Assembly: GCF_019511525.1 (NCBI RefSeq)
Contig: NZ_JAEUAT010000008.1
Span: 62,001 to 126,000 of the forward strand
Length of the DNA: 64,000 nucleotides
DNA from: Rhizobium cauense
GTDB lineage: Bacteria > Pseudomonadota > Alphaproteobacteria > Rhizobiales > Rhizobiaceae
Direction: 5' to 3'
Positions 1 through 8,168 of the stretch are shown here, one piece after another. Made by a program: the position numbers and the translations under genes. Numbering within the stretch: position 1 is the first letter of the stretch; each line of letters opens with the position of its first letter. Below the pieces are notes generated by a model. That model was not told the DNA's origin and did no database searches. It was given only the letters and a program-made list of their open reading frames with translations.

Positions 1-811
1 CGGGGTGTCGCAATCCGCACTCAGCCATACGATCCGTGGCCTCGAAACACGCCTCGGTCTTCGACTGCTGACGCGCACGACGCGCAGCGTGTCGCCGACC
101 GAGGCAGGCGAGCGGCTGCTGGGTTCGATCGGGCCGCGTTTCGACGAGATCGAGAGTGAGCTCGCAGCGCTCAGCGAATTTCGCGAGAAGCCGGCGGGTA
201 CGATCCGCATCACGGCGGGAGAGCATGCCGCCGACGCTATCCTCTGGCCGGCGCTGGAAAAGCTGCTGCCTGATTATCCAGATATCAATGTCGAGATCAT
301 CGTCGACTACGGGCTGACCGACATTGTCGCCGAGCGCTATGACGCCGGTGTTCGGCTCGGCGAGCAGGTGGCGAAGGACATGATCGCCGTGCGCATCGGG
401 CCTGATATGCGGATGGCTGTTGTCGGAGCGCCTGCCTATTTCGAGCGACGGACGAAGCCGCAGGCGCCTGCCGAGCTCACAGACCACAACTGCATCAACT
501 TGCGCTTGCCGACCTATGGCGGGGTCTATGCCTGGGAGTTCGAGAAGGACGGACGCGAGGTAAAGGTGCGCGTGGAGGGGCAGCTGGTGTTCAACAATGC
601 CCAGCTACGGCTGAACGCAGCGCTTTCGGGGCTTGGTCTGGCGTTCGTGCCGGAGGCGCTGGTGCGGCAGCCTCTGTCCGATGGGCGGCTTGTTCGCGTG
701 CTTGAGGATTGGTGCGCGCCTTTTCCTGGATATCATCTTTATTATCCAAGCCGCCGGCAGACGTCTCCGGCCTTCGCCCTGTTGGTCAACGCGCTTCGCT
801 ACCGGGGGTGA
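1..811 (+). CDS. LysR-family transcriptional regulator, 5' end outside window
   Basis: DNA-binding regulator of the LysR family, cytoplasmic. The reading frame is open to the left edge and the first visible residues (VSQSALSHTIRGLE) are the recognition helix of the N-terminal winged helix-turn-helix, so about 25-30 residues are missing and the GTG at position 5 is an internal valine codon, not a start. The rest is a normal LysR effector domain: linker helix (FDEIESELAAL), then the periplasmic-binding-like fold with FVPEALV near the C-terminus. It is of the type that usually activates short-chain dehydrogenase or quinone-related genes, but the effector cannot be read from sequence. It converges on the guanine deaminase gene with a 56-bp gap. 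Its divergent partner, usually the target, lies outside the window. Confidence 0.9.
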   Translation, partial: GVSQSALSHTIRGLETRLGLRLLTRTTRSVSPTEAGERLLGSIGPRFDEIESELAALSEFREKPAGTIRITAGEHAADAILWPALEKLLPDYPDINVEIIVDYGLTDIVAERYDAGVRLGEQVAKDMIAVRIGPDMRMAVVGAPAYFERRTKPQAPAELTDHNCINLRLPTYGGVYAWEFEKDGREVKVRVEGQLVFNNAQLRLNAALSGLGLAFVPEALVRQPLSDGRLVRVLEDWCAPFPGYHLYYPSRRQTSPAFALLVNALRYRG

Positions 812-867
812 GGCACACCAAATCCGCCCGCTGGTTGCGGGCAGATGCCGAGCTCAACGGGCAGATC

Positions 868-2175
868 TCAGATCGCGCTCTTGGCCGCAACTCCTGCCAC
901 GTAAGTCTCCACAATCGCGCGGTCGTCGCCCATGGTCTGCAGCAGGAAGAGCTCTTCCGGCAGCGTCTTCACGACTTCCATCTTTAGCGCCATGGCGGGC
1001 GTCGCGGCGGCATTGAGGACAACGATATCGGCGTCGGAGCCGACATCGAGCGTACCGATCCGGTCGGCAAGCGACAGCGATCGGGCGTTGCCCAATGTCA
1101 TGTGGTAGTAGCTCTCCAGCGGGTTCAGGCGTTCGCCGAGCAACTGCTGGATCTTGTAGGCCTCGTCCATCGTACGCAGCATCGAATAGCTGGAGCCGCC
1201 GCCGATATCGGTGGCGACGCCGATGCGCACCGGCTTCTCGCGGCGACCGAGCGCCTTTAAGGGGAAGAGACCGGAACCGAGGAAGAGGTTCGATGTCGGG
1301 CAATGCACCGCGACCGAGCCTGCTTCGCTCATCGCATCCGCCTCGCGATCGGAAAGATGGATGCAGTGACCGAAGAGCGTCTTGTCGCCCAGCAGGCCGT
1401 AGCGGGCATAGATGTCGGTGTAGTCGATCGCCTCGGGATAGAGCTCGCAGGTGAACTTGATCTCGTCGTGGTTCTCGGAGAGATGCGTCTGGATATGCAG
1501 GTCGGGAAACTCGCGGGCGAGCGCCTGGGTGGCTTCCATCTGCGCCGGCGTCGAGGTGATGGCGAAGCGCGGGGTGATGGCGACGTGGTTGCGGCCCTTC
1601 CCTTGCCATTCGGCGATGATCTGGCGGGTCTCGTCGTAACCCATCTGTGGGGTATCGAGCAGGCCCTGCGGGGCATTGCGGTCCATCATCACCTTGCCGC
1701 CGACCATGCGCATGTTGCGTTTCAGCGCTTCGGCGAAGAAGGCGTCGGCGGAGGTCTTGTGCACCGAGCAGTAGGCAACGGCCGTCGTCGTGCCGTGGCG
1801 CACGAGTTCGTCGTAGAAATGCCCGGCTATCCGCTCGGCATGCGCGCTTTCAACGAAGCGGCATTCCTCCGGGAAGGTATAGGTGTTCAGCCACTCCAGC
1901 AGGTTTGCCGCGTATGAGGCGATCACCTGCATCTGCGGGAAGTGCAGATGCATGTCGATGAAGCCAGGCATGATCAGATGGGGGCGATGGTCAATGGTCA
2001 CCGCATCGGAGGGAGCTTCCGCACCGACCTTTTCATAGGTGCCGCTGGCAACGATCAGGCCGTCCTTGATCAGCAGGGCGCCGTCGCTTTCGTAGAGATA
2101 GCTTCCGGTATCGCCAAGATCATCAGGGGCACGCAGGAAGGAAAGCAGCCGGCCGCGGAGAAGTGTGTGTGTCAT
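868..2175 (-). CDS. guaD: Guanine deaminase
   Basis: Zinc-dependent amidohydrolase of 435 residues that deaminates guanine to xanthine and ammonia. The first metal motif PGFIDMHLHFP lies at residues 70-80 (H76, H78), followed by H231 in QTHLSEN, H270 in FGHCIHL and D323 in ATDIGGG, the standard set of ligands for this family; HCPTSNLFLGSG (291-302) is also typical of bacterial guanine deaminases. Start ATG is preceded by AGAGGC at a usable distance. It is the last gene of a likely three-gene minus-strand operon (puuD, small lipoprotein, guaD), 44 bp after the lipoprotein gene. The product xanthine is the substrate of the XdhAB enzyme encoded 4 kb away, so the neighbourhood is a purine salvage/catabolism locus. 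Confidence 0.95.
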   Translation of the reverse strand: MTHTLLRGRLLSFLRAPDDLGDTGSYLYESDGALLIKDGLIVASGTYEKVGAEAPSDAVTIDHRPHLIMPGFIDMHLHFPQMQVIASYAANLLEWLNTYTFPEECRFVESAHAERIAGHFYDELVRHGTTTAVAYCSVHKTSADAFFAEALKRNMRMVGGKVMMDRNAPQGLLDTPQMGYDETRQIIAEWQGKGRNHVAITPRFAITSTPAQMEATQALAREFPDLHIQTHLSENHDEIKFTCELYPEAIDYTDIYARYGLLGDKTLFGHCIHLSDREADAMSEAGSVAVHCPTSNLFLGSGLFPLKALGRREKPVRIGVATDIGGGSSYSMLRTMDEAYKIQQLLGERLNPLESYYHMTLGNARSLSLADRIGTLDVGSDADIVVLNAAATPAMALKMEVVKTLPEELFLLQTMGDDRAIVETYVAGVAAKSAI

Positions 2176-2219
2176 GGCGTTCTGCCTCTATCGATTGTCT
2201 TGTTGTCGCGGCGTTCGCG

Positions 2220-2648
2220 TCAGGGCGCCGGCTGGGCGGCGATGGCCGCCGGCATGGCGGCGCAGCCGTACATGGTCTTGTTCTCGAATACCAGAACCGC
2301 GCGCAGCGTGTAGTGGCGATCGGACATGCCGTCCGAGCAGTCCCCCTTGGTCAGCGTCAGCTTGAAGGGCGTCGGTCCGTCGGCAATCGTCCAGGTGGCA
2401 TGATCGTTTTCGATGACCGGGCCCGGGTTAGGGCTCTCGGCGTCCTCGACACCCGGGCGGCTGAAGGTAAGACCGTCGGCGCGGATTTTGATCGCCCAGA
2501 AGGGTTCCGTGCCGAGTGCATTGAGGTCACCGGCAAAATCGCCTGAAGCTGCTGTCGGACTGGCCTTCGTCGTCGCATCGGCGCCGCTCTCGCCGCAGGC
2601 GGTCAGGGTGGAGGCGAGGAGTATGACGCGAAAGGCGACTGATATCAT
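2220..2648 (-). CDS. Small lipoprotein, COG3650-like, unknown function
   Basis: Predicted lipoprotein of 142 residues. The N-terminal signal peptide ends in a lipobox (LTAC, Cys18) followed by a Gly/Ser/Thr-rich linker, which predicts envelope anchoring. The body (LNALGTEPFWAIKI, then a C-terminal YTLRAVLVFENKTMYGCAA) matches the general pattern of uncharacterised lipoproteins of COG3650 type, including the GTEPFW motif and a C-terminal cysteine pair region. The ATG overlaps the TGA stop of puuD by four bases (ATGA), so it is translationally coupled to the urate hydroxylase. A role in purine catabolism is suggested only by that coupling; no enzymatic motif is visible. Confidence 0.8.
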   Translation of the reverse strand: MISVAFRVILLASTLTACGESGADATTKASPTAASGDFAGDLNALGTEPFWAIKIRADGLTFSRPGVEDAESPNPGPVIENDHATWTIADGPTPFKLTLTKGDCSDGMSDRHYTLRAVLVFENKTMYGCAAMPAAIAAQPAP

Positions 2649-3883
2649 TCCTGTTTGCCTTCGACAGCGCTTTCAAACCAGGCGACCAGCAGCTTGCGCT
2701 CGTCCGGGGTGATGTCGGTCACGTTGCCGGGCGGCATGGCGTGGCTGCGGCCCGCCTGTATATAGATCTCGCGCGCATGGGCGGCAATTTCCGCGTCGGT
2801 TTCAAGCACGACGTCCTTCGGCGGTCGCGCCAGCCCCTCATAGACGGGCTCGGCGGCATGGCACATGGAACAGCGCGTGCCGACGAGCTGCTTGACCGCG
2901 GGGAAATGCGCGTCGCCGGCGAATTGCTGGAACGCGGGCGCAACGGCCTGCGCGTCCTTTTCACCGGTCAGCACCTTCGGCACTGTGGAGAGCCACATGA
3001 TCAGGATGAAGAGGATGACTGTGACGATCCAGGTCCACGTCGGGCGGCCCTTGCGGGCATGCGTCGTGTTGAACCAGTGGCGGATGGTGACGCCCATCAG
3101 GAAAACGAGGGCCGCGATCACCCAGTTGTAGGCGGTGCCGAAGGCCAGCGGATAGTGGTTTGACAGCATGAAGAAGATGACGGGTAGCGTCAGGTAGTTG
3201 TTGTGGAGCGAGCGCTGCTTGGCGATCGCACCGTATTTCGCATCAGGCGTGCGTCCGGCGATCAGGTCGGCGACGACGATCTTCTGGTTTGGGATGATGA
3301 TCATGAAGACGTTGGCCGACATGATCGTCGCCGTGAAGGCGCCGAGATGCAGGAAGGCGGCACGGCCGGTGAAAAGCTGCGTGTAGCCCCAGGCCATGAA
3401 GACCAGCACGGCGTAGAGGACCGCCATCAGGCCCCAGGTGTTCTTGCCGAGCGGCGATTTGCACAAGAGGTCGTAGACAATCCAGCCGACGGCCAGCGAG
3501 GCGAGCGAGATCAGGATCGCCACCGGCGCGCTGATATCAAGCACATGACGGTCGATCAGGAAGAGATCGGCGCCGCCGTAATACACGATACAGAGCATCA
3601 GGAAGCCGGAGAGCCAGGTGAAGTAGCTCTCGTATTTGAACCAGGTCAGGTGCTCGGGCATCTGTGCCGGAGCCACGAGATACTTCTGGATATGGTAGAA
3701 GCCGCCGCCGTGAACCTGCCACTCCTCGCCATAGGCGCCCGGCGGAAGATGCGGGCGCTTCACCAGACCGAGGTCGAGCGCAATGAAATAAAAAGACGAG
3801 CCGATCCAGGCAATCGCGGTAATGACGTGGAACCAGCGGGCCGCAAAGGCCAACCATTCCCACGCGATGGCATATTCATACAT
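2645..3883 (-). CDS. puuD: Membrane urate hydroxylase with C-terminal cytochrome c domain
   Basis: Inner-membrane protein of 412 residues of the PuuD type, which oxidises urate to 5-hydroxyisourate and passes electrons to its own cytochrome c domain. The N-terminal part has about eight hydrophobic segments (starting WLAFAARWFHVITAIAWIG) of the DUF989/urate oxidase N family. The C-terminal domain has one c-type heme motif, CSMCH at residues 338-342, and a likely axial Met383 in SHAMPPGN. The start is placed at the ATG at 3883 because it has AGGGGAA seven bases upstream and begins the membrane domain; an upstream in-frame extension has no family resemblance. It heads a likely operon puuD-lipoprotein-guaD. 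It uses the product of xanthine dehydrogenase, encoded nearby. Confidence 0.93.
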   Translation of the reverse strand: MYEYAIAWEWLAFAARWFHVITAIAWIGSSFYFIALDLGLVKRPHLPPGAYGEEWQVHGGGFYHIQKYLVAPAQMPEHLTWFKYESYFTWLSGFLMLCIVYYGGADLFLIDRHVLDISAPVAILISLASLAVGWIVYDLLCKSPLGKNTWGLMAVLYAVLVFMAWGYTQLFTGRAAFLHLGAFTATIMSANVFMIIIPNQKIVVADLIAGRTPDAKYGAIAKQRSLHNNYLTLPVIFFMLSNHYPLAFGTAYNWVIAALVFLMGVTIRHWFNTTHARKGRPTWTWIVTVILFILIMWLSTVPKVLTGEKDAQAVAPAFQQFAGDAHFPAVKQLVGTRCSMCHAAEPVYEGLARPPKDVVLETDAEIAAHAREIYIQAGRSHAMPPGNVTDITPDERKLLVAWFESAVEGKQE

Positions 3884-4243
3884 TGAGTTCCCCTGTTCTT
3901 CCTCCGATTCAACACCATGCAAAATGTTGAGGCCGCAGGGAAGGGGATAAGACGCTGGACACCGCCGAGAAAAGTTCGGCCAGCCAACATCTCGACGTTT
4001 TTGCATTGGATGCTCAGTGAACGGCGATGATCCGCAGATCAGCGGAGCAAAGCGGCGTGTGCCGTTTCAAAACACGCGCAGTGGTGAATCGCCTGGGAAT
4101 GCGCGGCTCGTTGACGCCGCTTCGCAGCATGAAACGTGGCTTGAAATGTAACGGTTCGATTACAGTTTCATTTTTGAGGCTGCCCCGGATGACGTGGAGA
4201 CCGCTTCATTCCGGCGGCGCATTCATCGACGGAGAAGATGCCC
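3884..4243. other. 360-bp intergenic region with an imperfect inverted repeat
   Basis: No credible gene lies between puuD (minus) and the small secreted protein gene (plus), which are divergent. The stretch carries the puuD ribosome-binding site, and an imperfect inverted repeat: ATGCAAAATGTTGAG at 3917-3931 can pair with CTCGACGTTTTTGCAT at 3991-4006. This lies in the probable promoter or leader of puuD and could be an operator or RNA structure; it is recorded from visual reading only. Confidence 0.3.
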
Positions 4244-4576
4244 ATGCGCAGCATTCTTGTGTGTGTGATGATTGCTTTCGCGTCCTGCGCCTACGCCCAC
4301 GACGCACCTTCCGGCTGGAGCTATGAACCTTTCTGCTGCAATGGCGACAGCGAGACTGGAGATTGCCAGATGATCCCGCCGAAGAGTGTGGCGATCACGC
4401 CGAACGGTTACCGGGTGACGCTACTTCCGGGCGACCATAGGCTGGTTACACGCGCCCACATCTTTCTGCTGCCGATAACCAGGGCAATGCGCTCCGGTGA
4501 CGGTGACTACCATCTCTGCCTGTTTCCCAACGAGGATACGCCGCGCTGCTTCTATGCCCCACAGATGGGCTACTAG
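4244..4576 (+). CDS. Small secreted protein, conserved hypothetical
   Basis: Protein of 110 residues with a clean Sec signal peptide (MRSILVCVMIAFASCAYAHD, cleavage after AYA). The mature part has five or more cysteines (FCCNGD, DCQM, HLCLF, RCFY), which suggests disulfide bonds in the periplasm. ATG at 4244 is chosen over the one at 4238 because GGAGA at 4231 is then eight bases upstream. I do not recognise a characterised family, though proteins of this pattern (HDAPSGWSYEPFCCNG) are common in rhizobia. It converges on the LysR gene and the two stop codons share the palindrome CTAG at 4573-4576. Confidence 0.7.
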   Translation: MRSILVCVMIAFASCAYAHDAPSGWSYEPFCCNGDSETGDCQMIPPKSVAITPNGYRVTLLPGDHRLVTRAHIFLLPITRAMRSGDGDYHLCLFPNEDTPRCFYAPQMGY

Positions 4577-5478
4577 CTGGAGGAGGGGCCGGCGACGTTC
4601 ATCTCCTCGAGAATCCAGTTTCGGAATGCCTTGATTTTAGGAACGTTGCGGCGGCTTTCCGGATAGGCCAGCCAGTAGCCGCGACCGTCAGTGCATTGAA
4701 GCTCGAATGGGCGGATCAGCTTCCCGCTCGCAAGCTCTTCCGGATAGAAGTCAGGCGTGAGGATCGCGACGCCCTGGCCGGCGACGGCAGCCGCGGCCTC
4801 GAAGGCCTGGGCGCCATAATAGCTCGGGCTTCTCTTCTCGAGGCTGGGAATCGGCACACCTGCCGCTTCGAGCCATTGGTGCCACCAAGGATCGGTGAGA
4901 TCGAAAATCCGAAGCTTCAGGAGGTCGGCAGGCTCATGAATGCCGCCGACACTGTCCGCTAGCGCCGGGCTCAGCATGGGCGTGAAATAGACGTCCATCA
5001 GTTTGTCCGCCCGCAGACCTGGCCACTCTCCCGTGCCTGAGCGTATACCGACATCGACCGCTTCGCGGCCTAAATCGAGCAGCGCATCCGAGGTGCTGAG
5101 CCGCACCGCGATGTTCGGATTGGCAAGCTGAAAATTGCCAAGCTTACGCGCGAGCCATTGGGACGCGAATGTCGCCAAACAGGTAATCTGCAGCGTTACC
5201 TCTGTTTCTCCCCGCGCTTCCGCCATGGCGAGTTGCAGCATTTCGAACGCTTCGGTGACCTGTGGCGCGAGCCGCTCGCCGGTCTCGGTCAGGCTGATTT
5301 GACGGGGGAGGCGCAGAAAGAGTGGCTCGCCCACGTTCTCTTCCAGCAGCTTTACCTGATAGCTGACCGCTGTCTGCGTCATGCCGAGCTCTTCACCAGC
5401 CTTGGTGAAACTACCGAGCCGCGCGACCGCTTCAAAGACCCGAAGTGCGTTCAGCGGAAACTGCCTCGACATTTTCAT
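4573..5478 (-). CDS. LysR-family regulator, GcvA-like
   Basis: LysR-type regulator of about 301 residues. The winged helix (FPLNALRVFEAVARLGSFTKAGEELGMTQTAVS...) starts close to the N-terminus and the protein has the GcvA-like layout: LNALRVFEAV at the start and an effector domain with LTDPWWHQWLEAAG and a late GVAILTPDFYPEEL. Several starts are possible (5502, 5478, 5472); ATG at 5478 has GAGAA seven bases upstream. It is divergent from a small DUF1127 gene, an arrangement seen repeatedly for this regulator type in rhizobia, so the DUF1127 gene is its most likely target. It lies between puuD and xdhB but its link to purine metabolism is not shown. Confidence 0.88.
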   Translation of the reverse strand: MKMSRQFPLNALRVFEAVARLGSFTKAGEELGMTQTAVSYQVKLLEENVGEPLFLRLPRQISLTETGERLAPQVTEAFEMLQLAMAEARGETEVTLQITCLATFASQWLARKLGNFQLANPNIAVRLSTSDALLDLGREAVDVGIRSGTGEWPGLRADKLMDVYFTPMLSPALADSVGGIHEPADLLKLRIFDLTDPWWHQWLEAAGVPIPSLEKRSPSYYGAQAFEAAAAVAGQGVAILTPDFYPEELASGKLIRPFELQCTDGRGYWLAYPESRRNVPKIKAFRNWILEEMNVAGPSSS

Positions 5479-5579
5479 GGATAAGTTCTCTTTATGGATC
5501 AAAGCAATCGTTCGATTGGAATTGCAGCATTTATTGGCGCAGTCTGCAACCCAATGGATCAGATTGTCGAGGTGATGTC

Positions 5580-5783
5580 ATGGATTGCGCGGTTATCGAA
5601 CGGGAGAGCCAAGCAAGGGCTGTCGAGACTTCAAGCTGGCTCTCCAGCCTTGGCCGGAGGCTGCTGCGCAGGCTTTCAGGATCGGACAGGCTGGAACTCG
5701 AGGGCATGCCGGATCGCGTTCAGCGCGACCTCGGCTTCAAGGACGGGCGCGAGCCGCGTTATGACCGGGAGTTTTGGCGCTAG
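5580..5783 (+). CDS. DUF1127 small basic protein
   Basis: Protein of 67 residues whose C-terminal half (LELEGMPDRVQRDLGFKDGR) is the arginine-rich DUF1127 (YjiS-like) motif, in which a hydrophobic/basic helix is followed by RDLG or RDIG. The start at ATG 5580 is supported by GAGGTGA at 5570-5576; upstream codons in the same frame look non-coding. In alphaproteobacteria short DUF1127 proteins have been linked to RNA turnover and phosphate or carbon metabolism, but the exact role of this copy is unknown. It is divergent from the GcvA-like LysR gene and probably under its control. It is followed by a hairpin at 5798-5823 shared with the convergent xdhB. Confidence 0.75.
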   Translation: MDCAVIERESQARAVETSSWLSSLGRRLLRRLSGSDRLELEGMPDRVQRDLGFKDGREPRYDREFWR

Positions 5784-5797
5784 GTTCGTGAAATTTG

Positions 5798-5823
5798 AGT
5801 GGCGGTGCCAGAGTGCCGCCACT
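5798..5823. terminator. Hairpin between convergent DUF1127 gene and xdhB
   Basis: Perfect 8-bp stem AGTGGCGG/CCGCCACT (5798-5805 with 5816-5823) around a 10-base loop, in the 45-bp gap between two convergent stop codons. Tails are only moderately T-rich on either strand (CAAATTTC on the minus strand), so it is a probable but not strong intrinsic terminator, best placed to serve the bdhA-xdhAB operon. Confidence 0.5.
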
Positions 5824-5828
5824 TCAGC

Positions 5829-8168
5829 CTATGCCTTCTTCATTCTCTCGACGGCCATCAACACGCGCTCTGGCGTAGCCGGCGCGTCGAGGCGGGGGCA
5901 AACCCTGTAGTTGGCAATACTGGCGACAGCCATCGAGAGCGCCTCCAGCACCGAAATCGCCAACATGAAGGGTGGCTCGCCCACTGCCTTGGAACGGCCG
6001 ATGGTCGCCTCCGTGTTCTCTGACCATTCGGCAAGCCGCACATTGAAGATCTTCGGGCGATCGGAGGCGAGCGGGATCTTGTAGGTCGACGGCGCGTGCG
6101 TGCGCAGCCGGCCCTTGTCGTCCCACCAGAGTTCTTCTGTTGTCAGCCAGCCCATGCCTTGAACGAACGCGCCCTCCACTTGGCCGATATCAATTACCGG
6201 GTTCAGCGAGCGGCCGACATCATGCAGGATATCGGTGCGTTCCATCAGATATTCGCCCGTCAGCGTATCGATCGAAACTTCCGAGCAGGCGGCGCCGTAA
6301 GAATAATAGTAAAACGGTGTGCCGCGGCCGGCGGCGCGATCCCAATGGATCTTCGGGGTCTTGTAGAATCCGGCAGCAGAAAGCTGCACACGGGCGAAGT
6401 AGGCCTGCTTGACGAAGTCCGGGAACGGGAACTCCTTGTCGCCGACTCGCACCCGGTTTGGTAGAAAGACCACATCCGTCGGAGGCACGGCCCACTTCTC
6501 GGCGGCAAATGCGACCAGTCGTTCCTTGATCTGGCGAGCGGCGTCATAGGCTGCCATGCCGTTCAGGTCCGATCCGGACGATGCAGCGGTGGCCGAGGTG
6601 TTGGGCACCTTGCCTGTCGTCGTCGCCGTGATCTTCACCCGCTCGATGTCGACCTGGAAACTGTCGGCCAGCACCTGCGCCACCTTGGTATAGAGCCCCT
6701 GGCCCATCTCGGTGCCGCCGTGGTTCAGGTGGATCGAGCCATCCTGATAGATATGCACGAGGGCGCCGGCCTGGTTGAAAGCCGTCAAGGTAAAGGAGAT
6801 GCCGAACTTCACCGGTGTCAGCGCAATGCCCTTGCGGATGAAACGGTTGTTGCGATTGAACTCGACGATTGCGTTGCGGCGCGCCTGATAGTCGGCACTT
6901 TGCTCAAGCTCATCGACGATTCGGCCGATGATGTTGCCCTCGACCTCCTGGTGGTAAGGCGTAAGCGTACGGCCGGAGCCGGGCTGTCCGTAGAAGTTCA
7001 GCTTGCGCACTTCCAATGGATCCTTGCCGACGGCGTATGCGATCTCCTCGATGAAGCGCTCGCCACCTAACATCCCCTGTGGGCCACCAAAACCCCGGAA
7101 GGCAGTGTTGGAGACGGTATGCGTCTTCAACGGCTTCGAGGTCAGATGGACGTGCGGGTAGAAGTAGCTGGAATCCGCATGGAAGAGCGCGCGGTCCGTC
7201 ACCGGGCCGGACAGGTCGGAGGAGAAGCCGCAGCGTGCCGCATAGGTGGCATCGACCGCGTGGATGCGGCCGTCGCCATCAAAGCCGAGTTCGTAGTCGA
7301 CAAGAAAATCGTGGCGCTTGCCGGTGGCGGCCATGTCCTCATCGCGGTCGGGGCGAAATTTGATGGCGCGCTTAAGTTTCTTGGCGGCAATGGCAGCGAG
7401 CGCCGCGAATTGGTTGCCCTGCGTTTCCTTGCCGCCAAAGCCGCCGCCCATACGGCGGACGTTCACGGTCACCGCGTTCGACGGGATATCAAGAACGTGG
7501 CCGACGATATGCTGGATCTCGCTCGGATGCTGGGTCGACGACCAGACTGTAATGTCGTCGTCTTCGCCAGGAATCGCCATGGCGATATGGCTTTCGAGAT
7601 AGAAGTGTTCCTGGCTGCCGATTCGCATCTGGCCCGTCAGGCGTCGGGGAGCGCTTGCCAATTCCGCCTTCGCGTCGCCGCGCTGCAAAGTCATCGGCGT
7701 GATGACAAGCGGGCCGCCGTTGGCGAGTGCGCCGTCGATATCGCTCCAGTGCGGCAAGTCGCGATACTCAACTTTCGCCTTGCGGGCGGCCCGGCGAGCA
7801 ATCTCGCGCGTTTCGGCAATGACGGCAAAAATCGGCTGATTGTGGAACTCGACCTTCTTCTCGGCGAGCAACGGTTCGTCGTGGCTGCCATTGGAACTGA
7901 CGTCGTTGATGCCTGGAACGTCCTTGCCAGTGAACACCCAGATGACGCCGGGCGTCGCTTCGACCTCCGAGAGGTCCATGCTGACGATCTCGGCGTGCGC
8001 CCGGTCGGAGAGGCCCAAAGCGCCGTGCAGCAGGTCGACAGGCTCCGGAAGGTCGTCGATGTAGGCAGCCGATCCGGTGACATGCTTGTGCGCGGAATCG
8101 TGGCGCTGTGCGTCGTGCATCGCACCGTTGATGATGAATTTGGGATCGGCGAAGGTCGACTTGTCCAT
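5829..8168 (-). CDS. xdhB: Xanthine dehydrogenase, molybdopterin-binding subunit
   Basis: Large subunit (779 residues) of xanthine dehydrogenase, which oxidises hypoxanthine and xanthine to urate using molybdenum cofactor, with electrons passing to the iron-sulfur/FAD subunit. The Moco-binding motif GGGFGGKE is at residues 241-248, NTAFRGFGGPQG is in the middle, and the catalytic Glu of the family is E731 in VGEPPFMLA. Length and domain order are usual for bacterial XdhB. Its ATG overlaps the TAA of xdhA by one base (TAATG), so the two subunits are coupled. No xdhC (cofactor-insertion chaperone) follows: the next gene is DUF1127 on the other strand. Part of a bdhA-xdhA-xdhB operon. Confidence 0.96.
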   Translation of the reverse strand: MDKSTFADPKFIINGAMHDAQRHDSAHKHVTGSAAYIDDLPEPVDLLHGALGLSDRAHAEIVSMDLSEVEATPGVIWVFTGKDVPGINDVSSNGSHDEPLLAEKKVEFHNQPIFAVIAETREIARRAARKAKVEYRDLPHWSDIDGALANGGPLVITPMTLQRGDAKAELASAPRRLTGQMRIGSQEHFYLESHIAMAIPGEDDDITVWSSTQHPSEIQHIVGHVLDIPSNAVTVNVRRMGGGFGGKETQGNQFAALAAIAAKKLKRAIKFRPDRDEDMAATGKRHDFLVDYELGFDGDGRIHAVDATYAARCGFSSDLSGPVTDRALFHADSSYFYPHVHLTSKPLKTHTVSNTAFRGFGGPQGMLGGERFIEEIAYAVGKDPLEVRKLNFYGQPGSGRTLTPYHQEVEGNIIGRIVDELEQSADYQARRNAIVEFNRNNRFIRKGIALTPVKFGISFTLTAFNQAGALVHIYQDGSIHLNHGGTEMGQGLYTKVAQVLADSFQVDIERVKITATTTGKVPNTSATAASSGSDLNGMAAYDAARQIKERLVAFAAEKWAVPPTDVVFLPNRVRVGDKEFPFPDFVKQAYFARVQLSAAGFYKTPKIHWDRAAGRGTPFYYYSYGAACSEVSIDTLTGEYLMERTDILHDVGRSLNPVIDIGQVEGAFVQGMGWLTTEELWWDDKGRLRTHAPSTYKIPLASDRPKIFNVRLAEWSENTEATIGRSKAVGEPPFMLAISVLEALSMAVASIANYRVCPRLDAPATPERVLMAVERMKKA

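Noticed and set aside
5..7. GTG as start of the first LysR gene
   Set aside because: The frame is open further left and the first visible residues are the middle of the helix-turn-helix.
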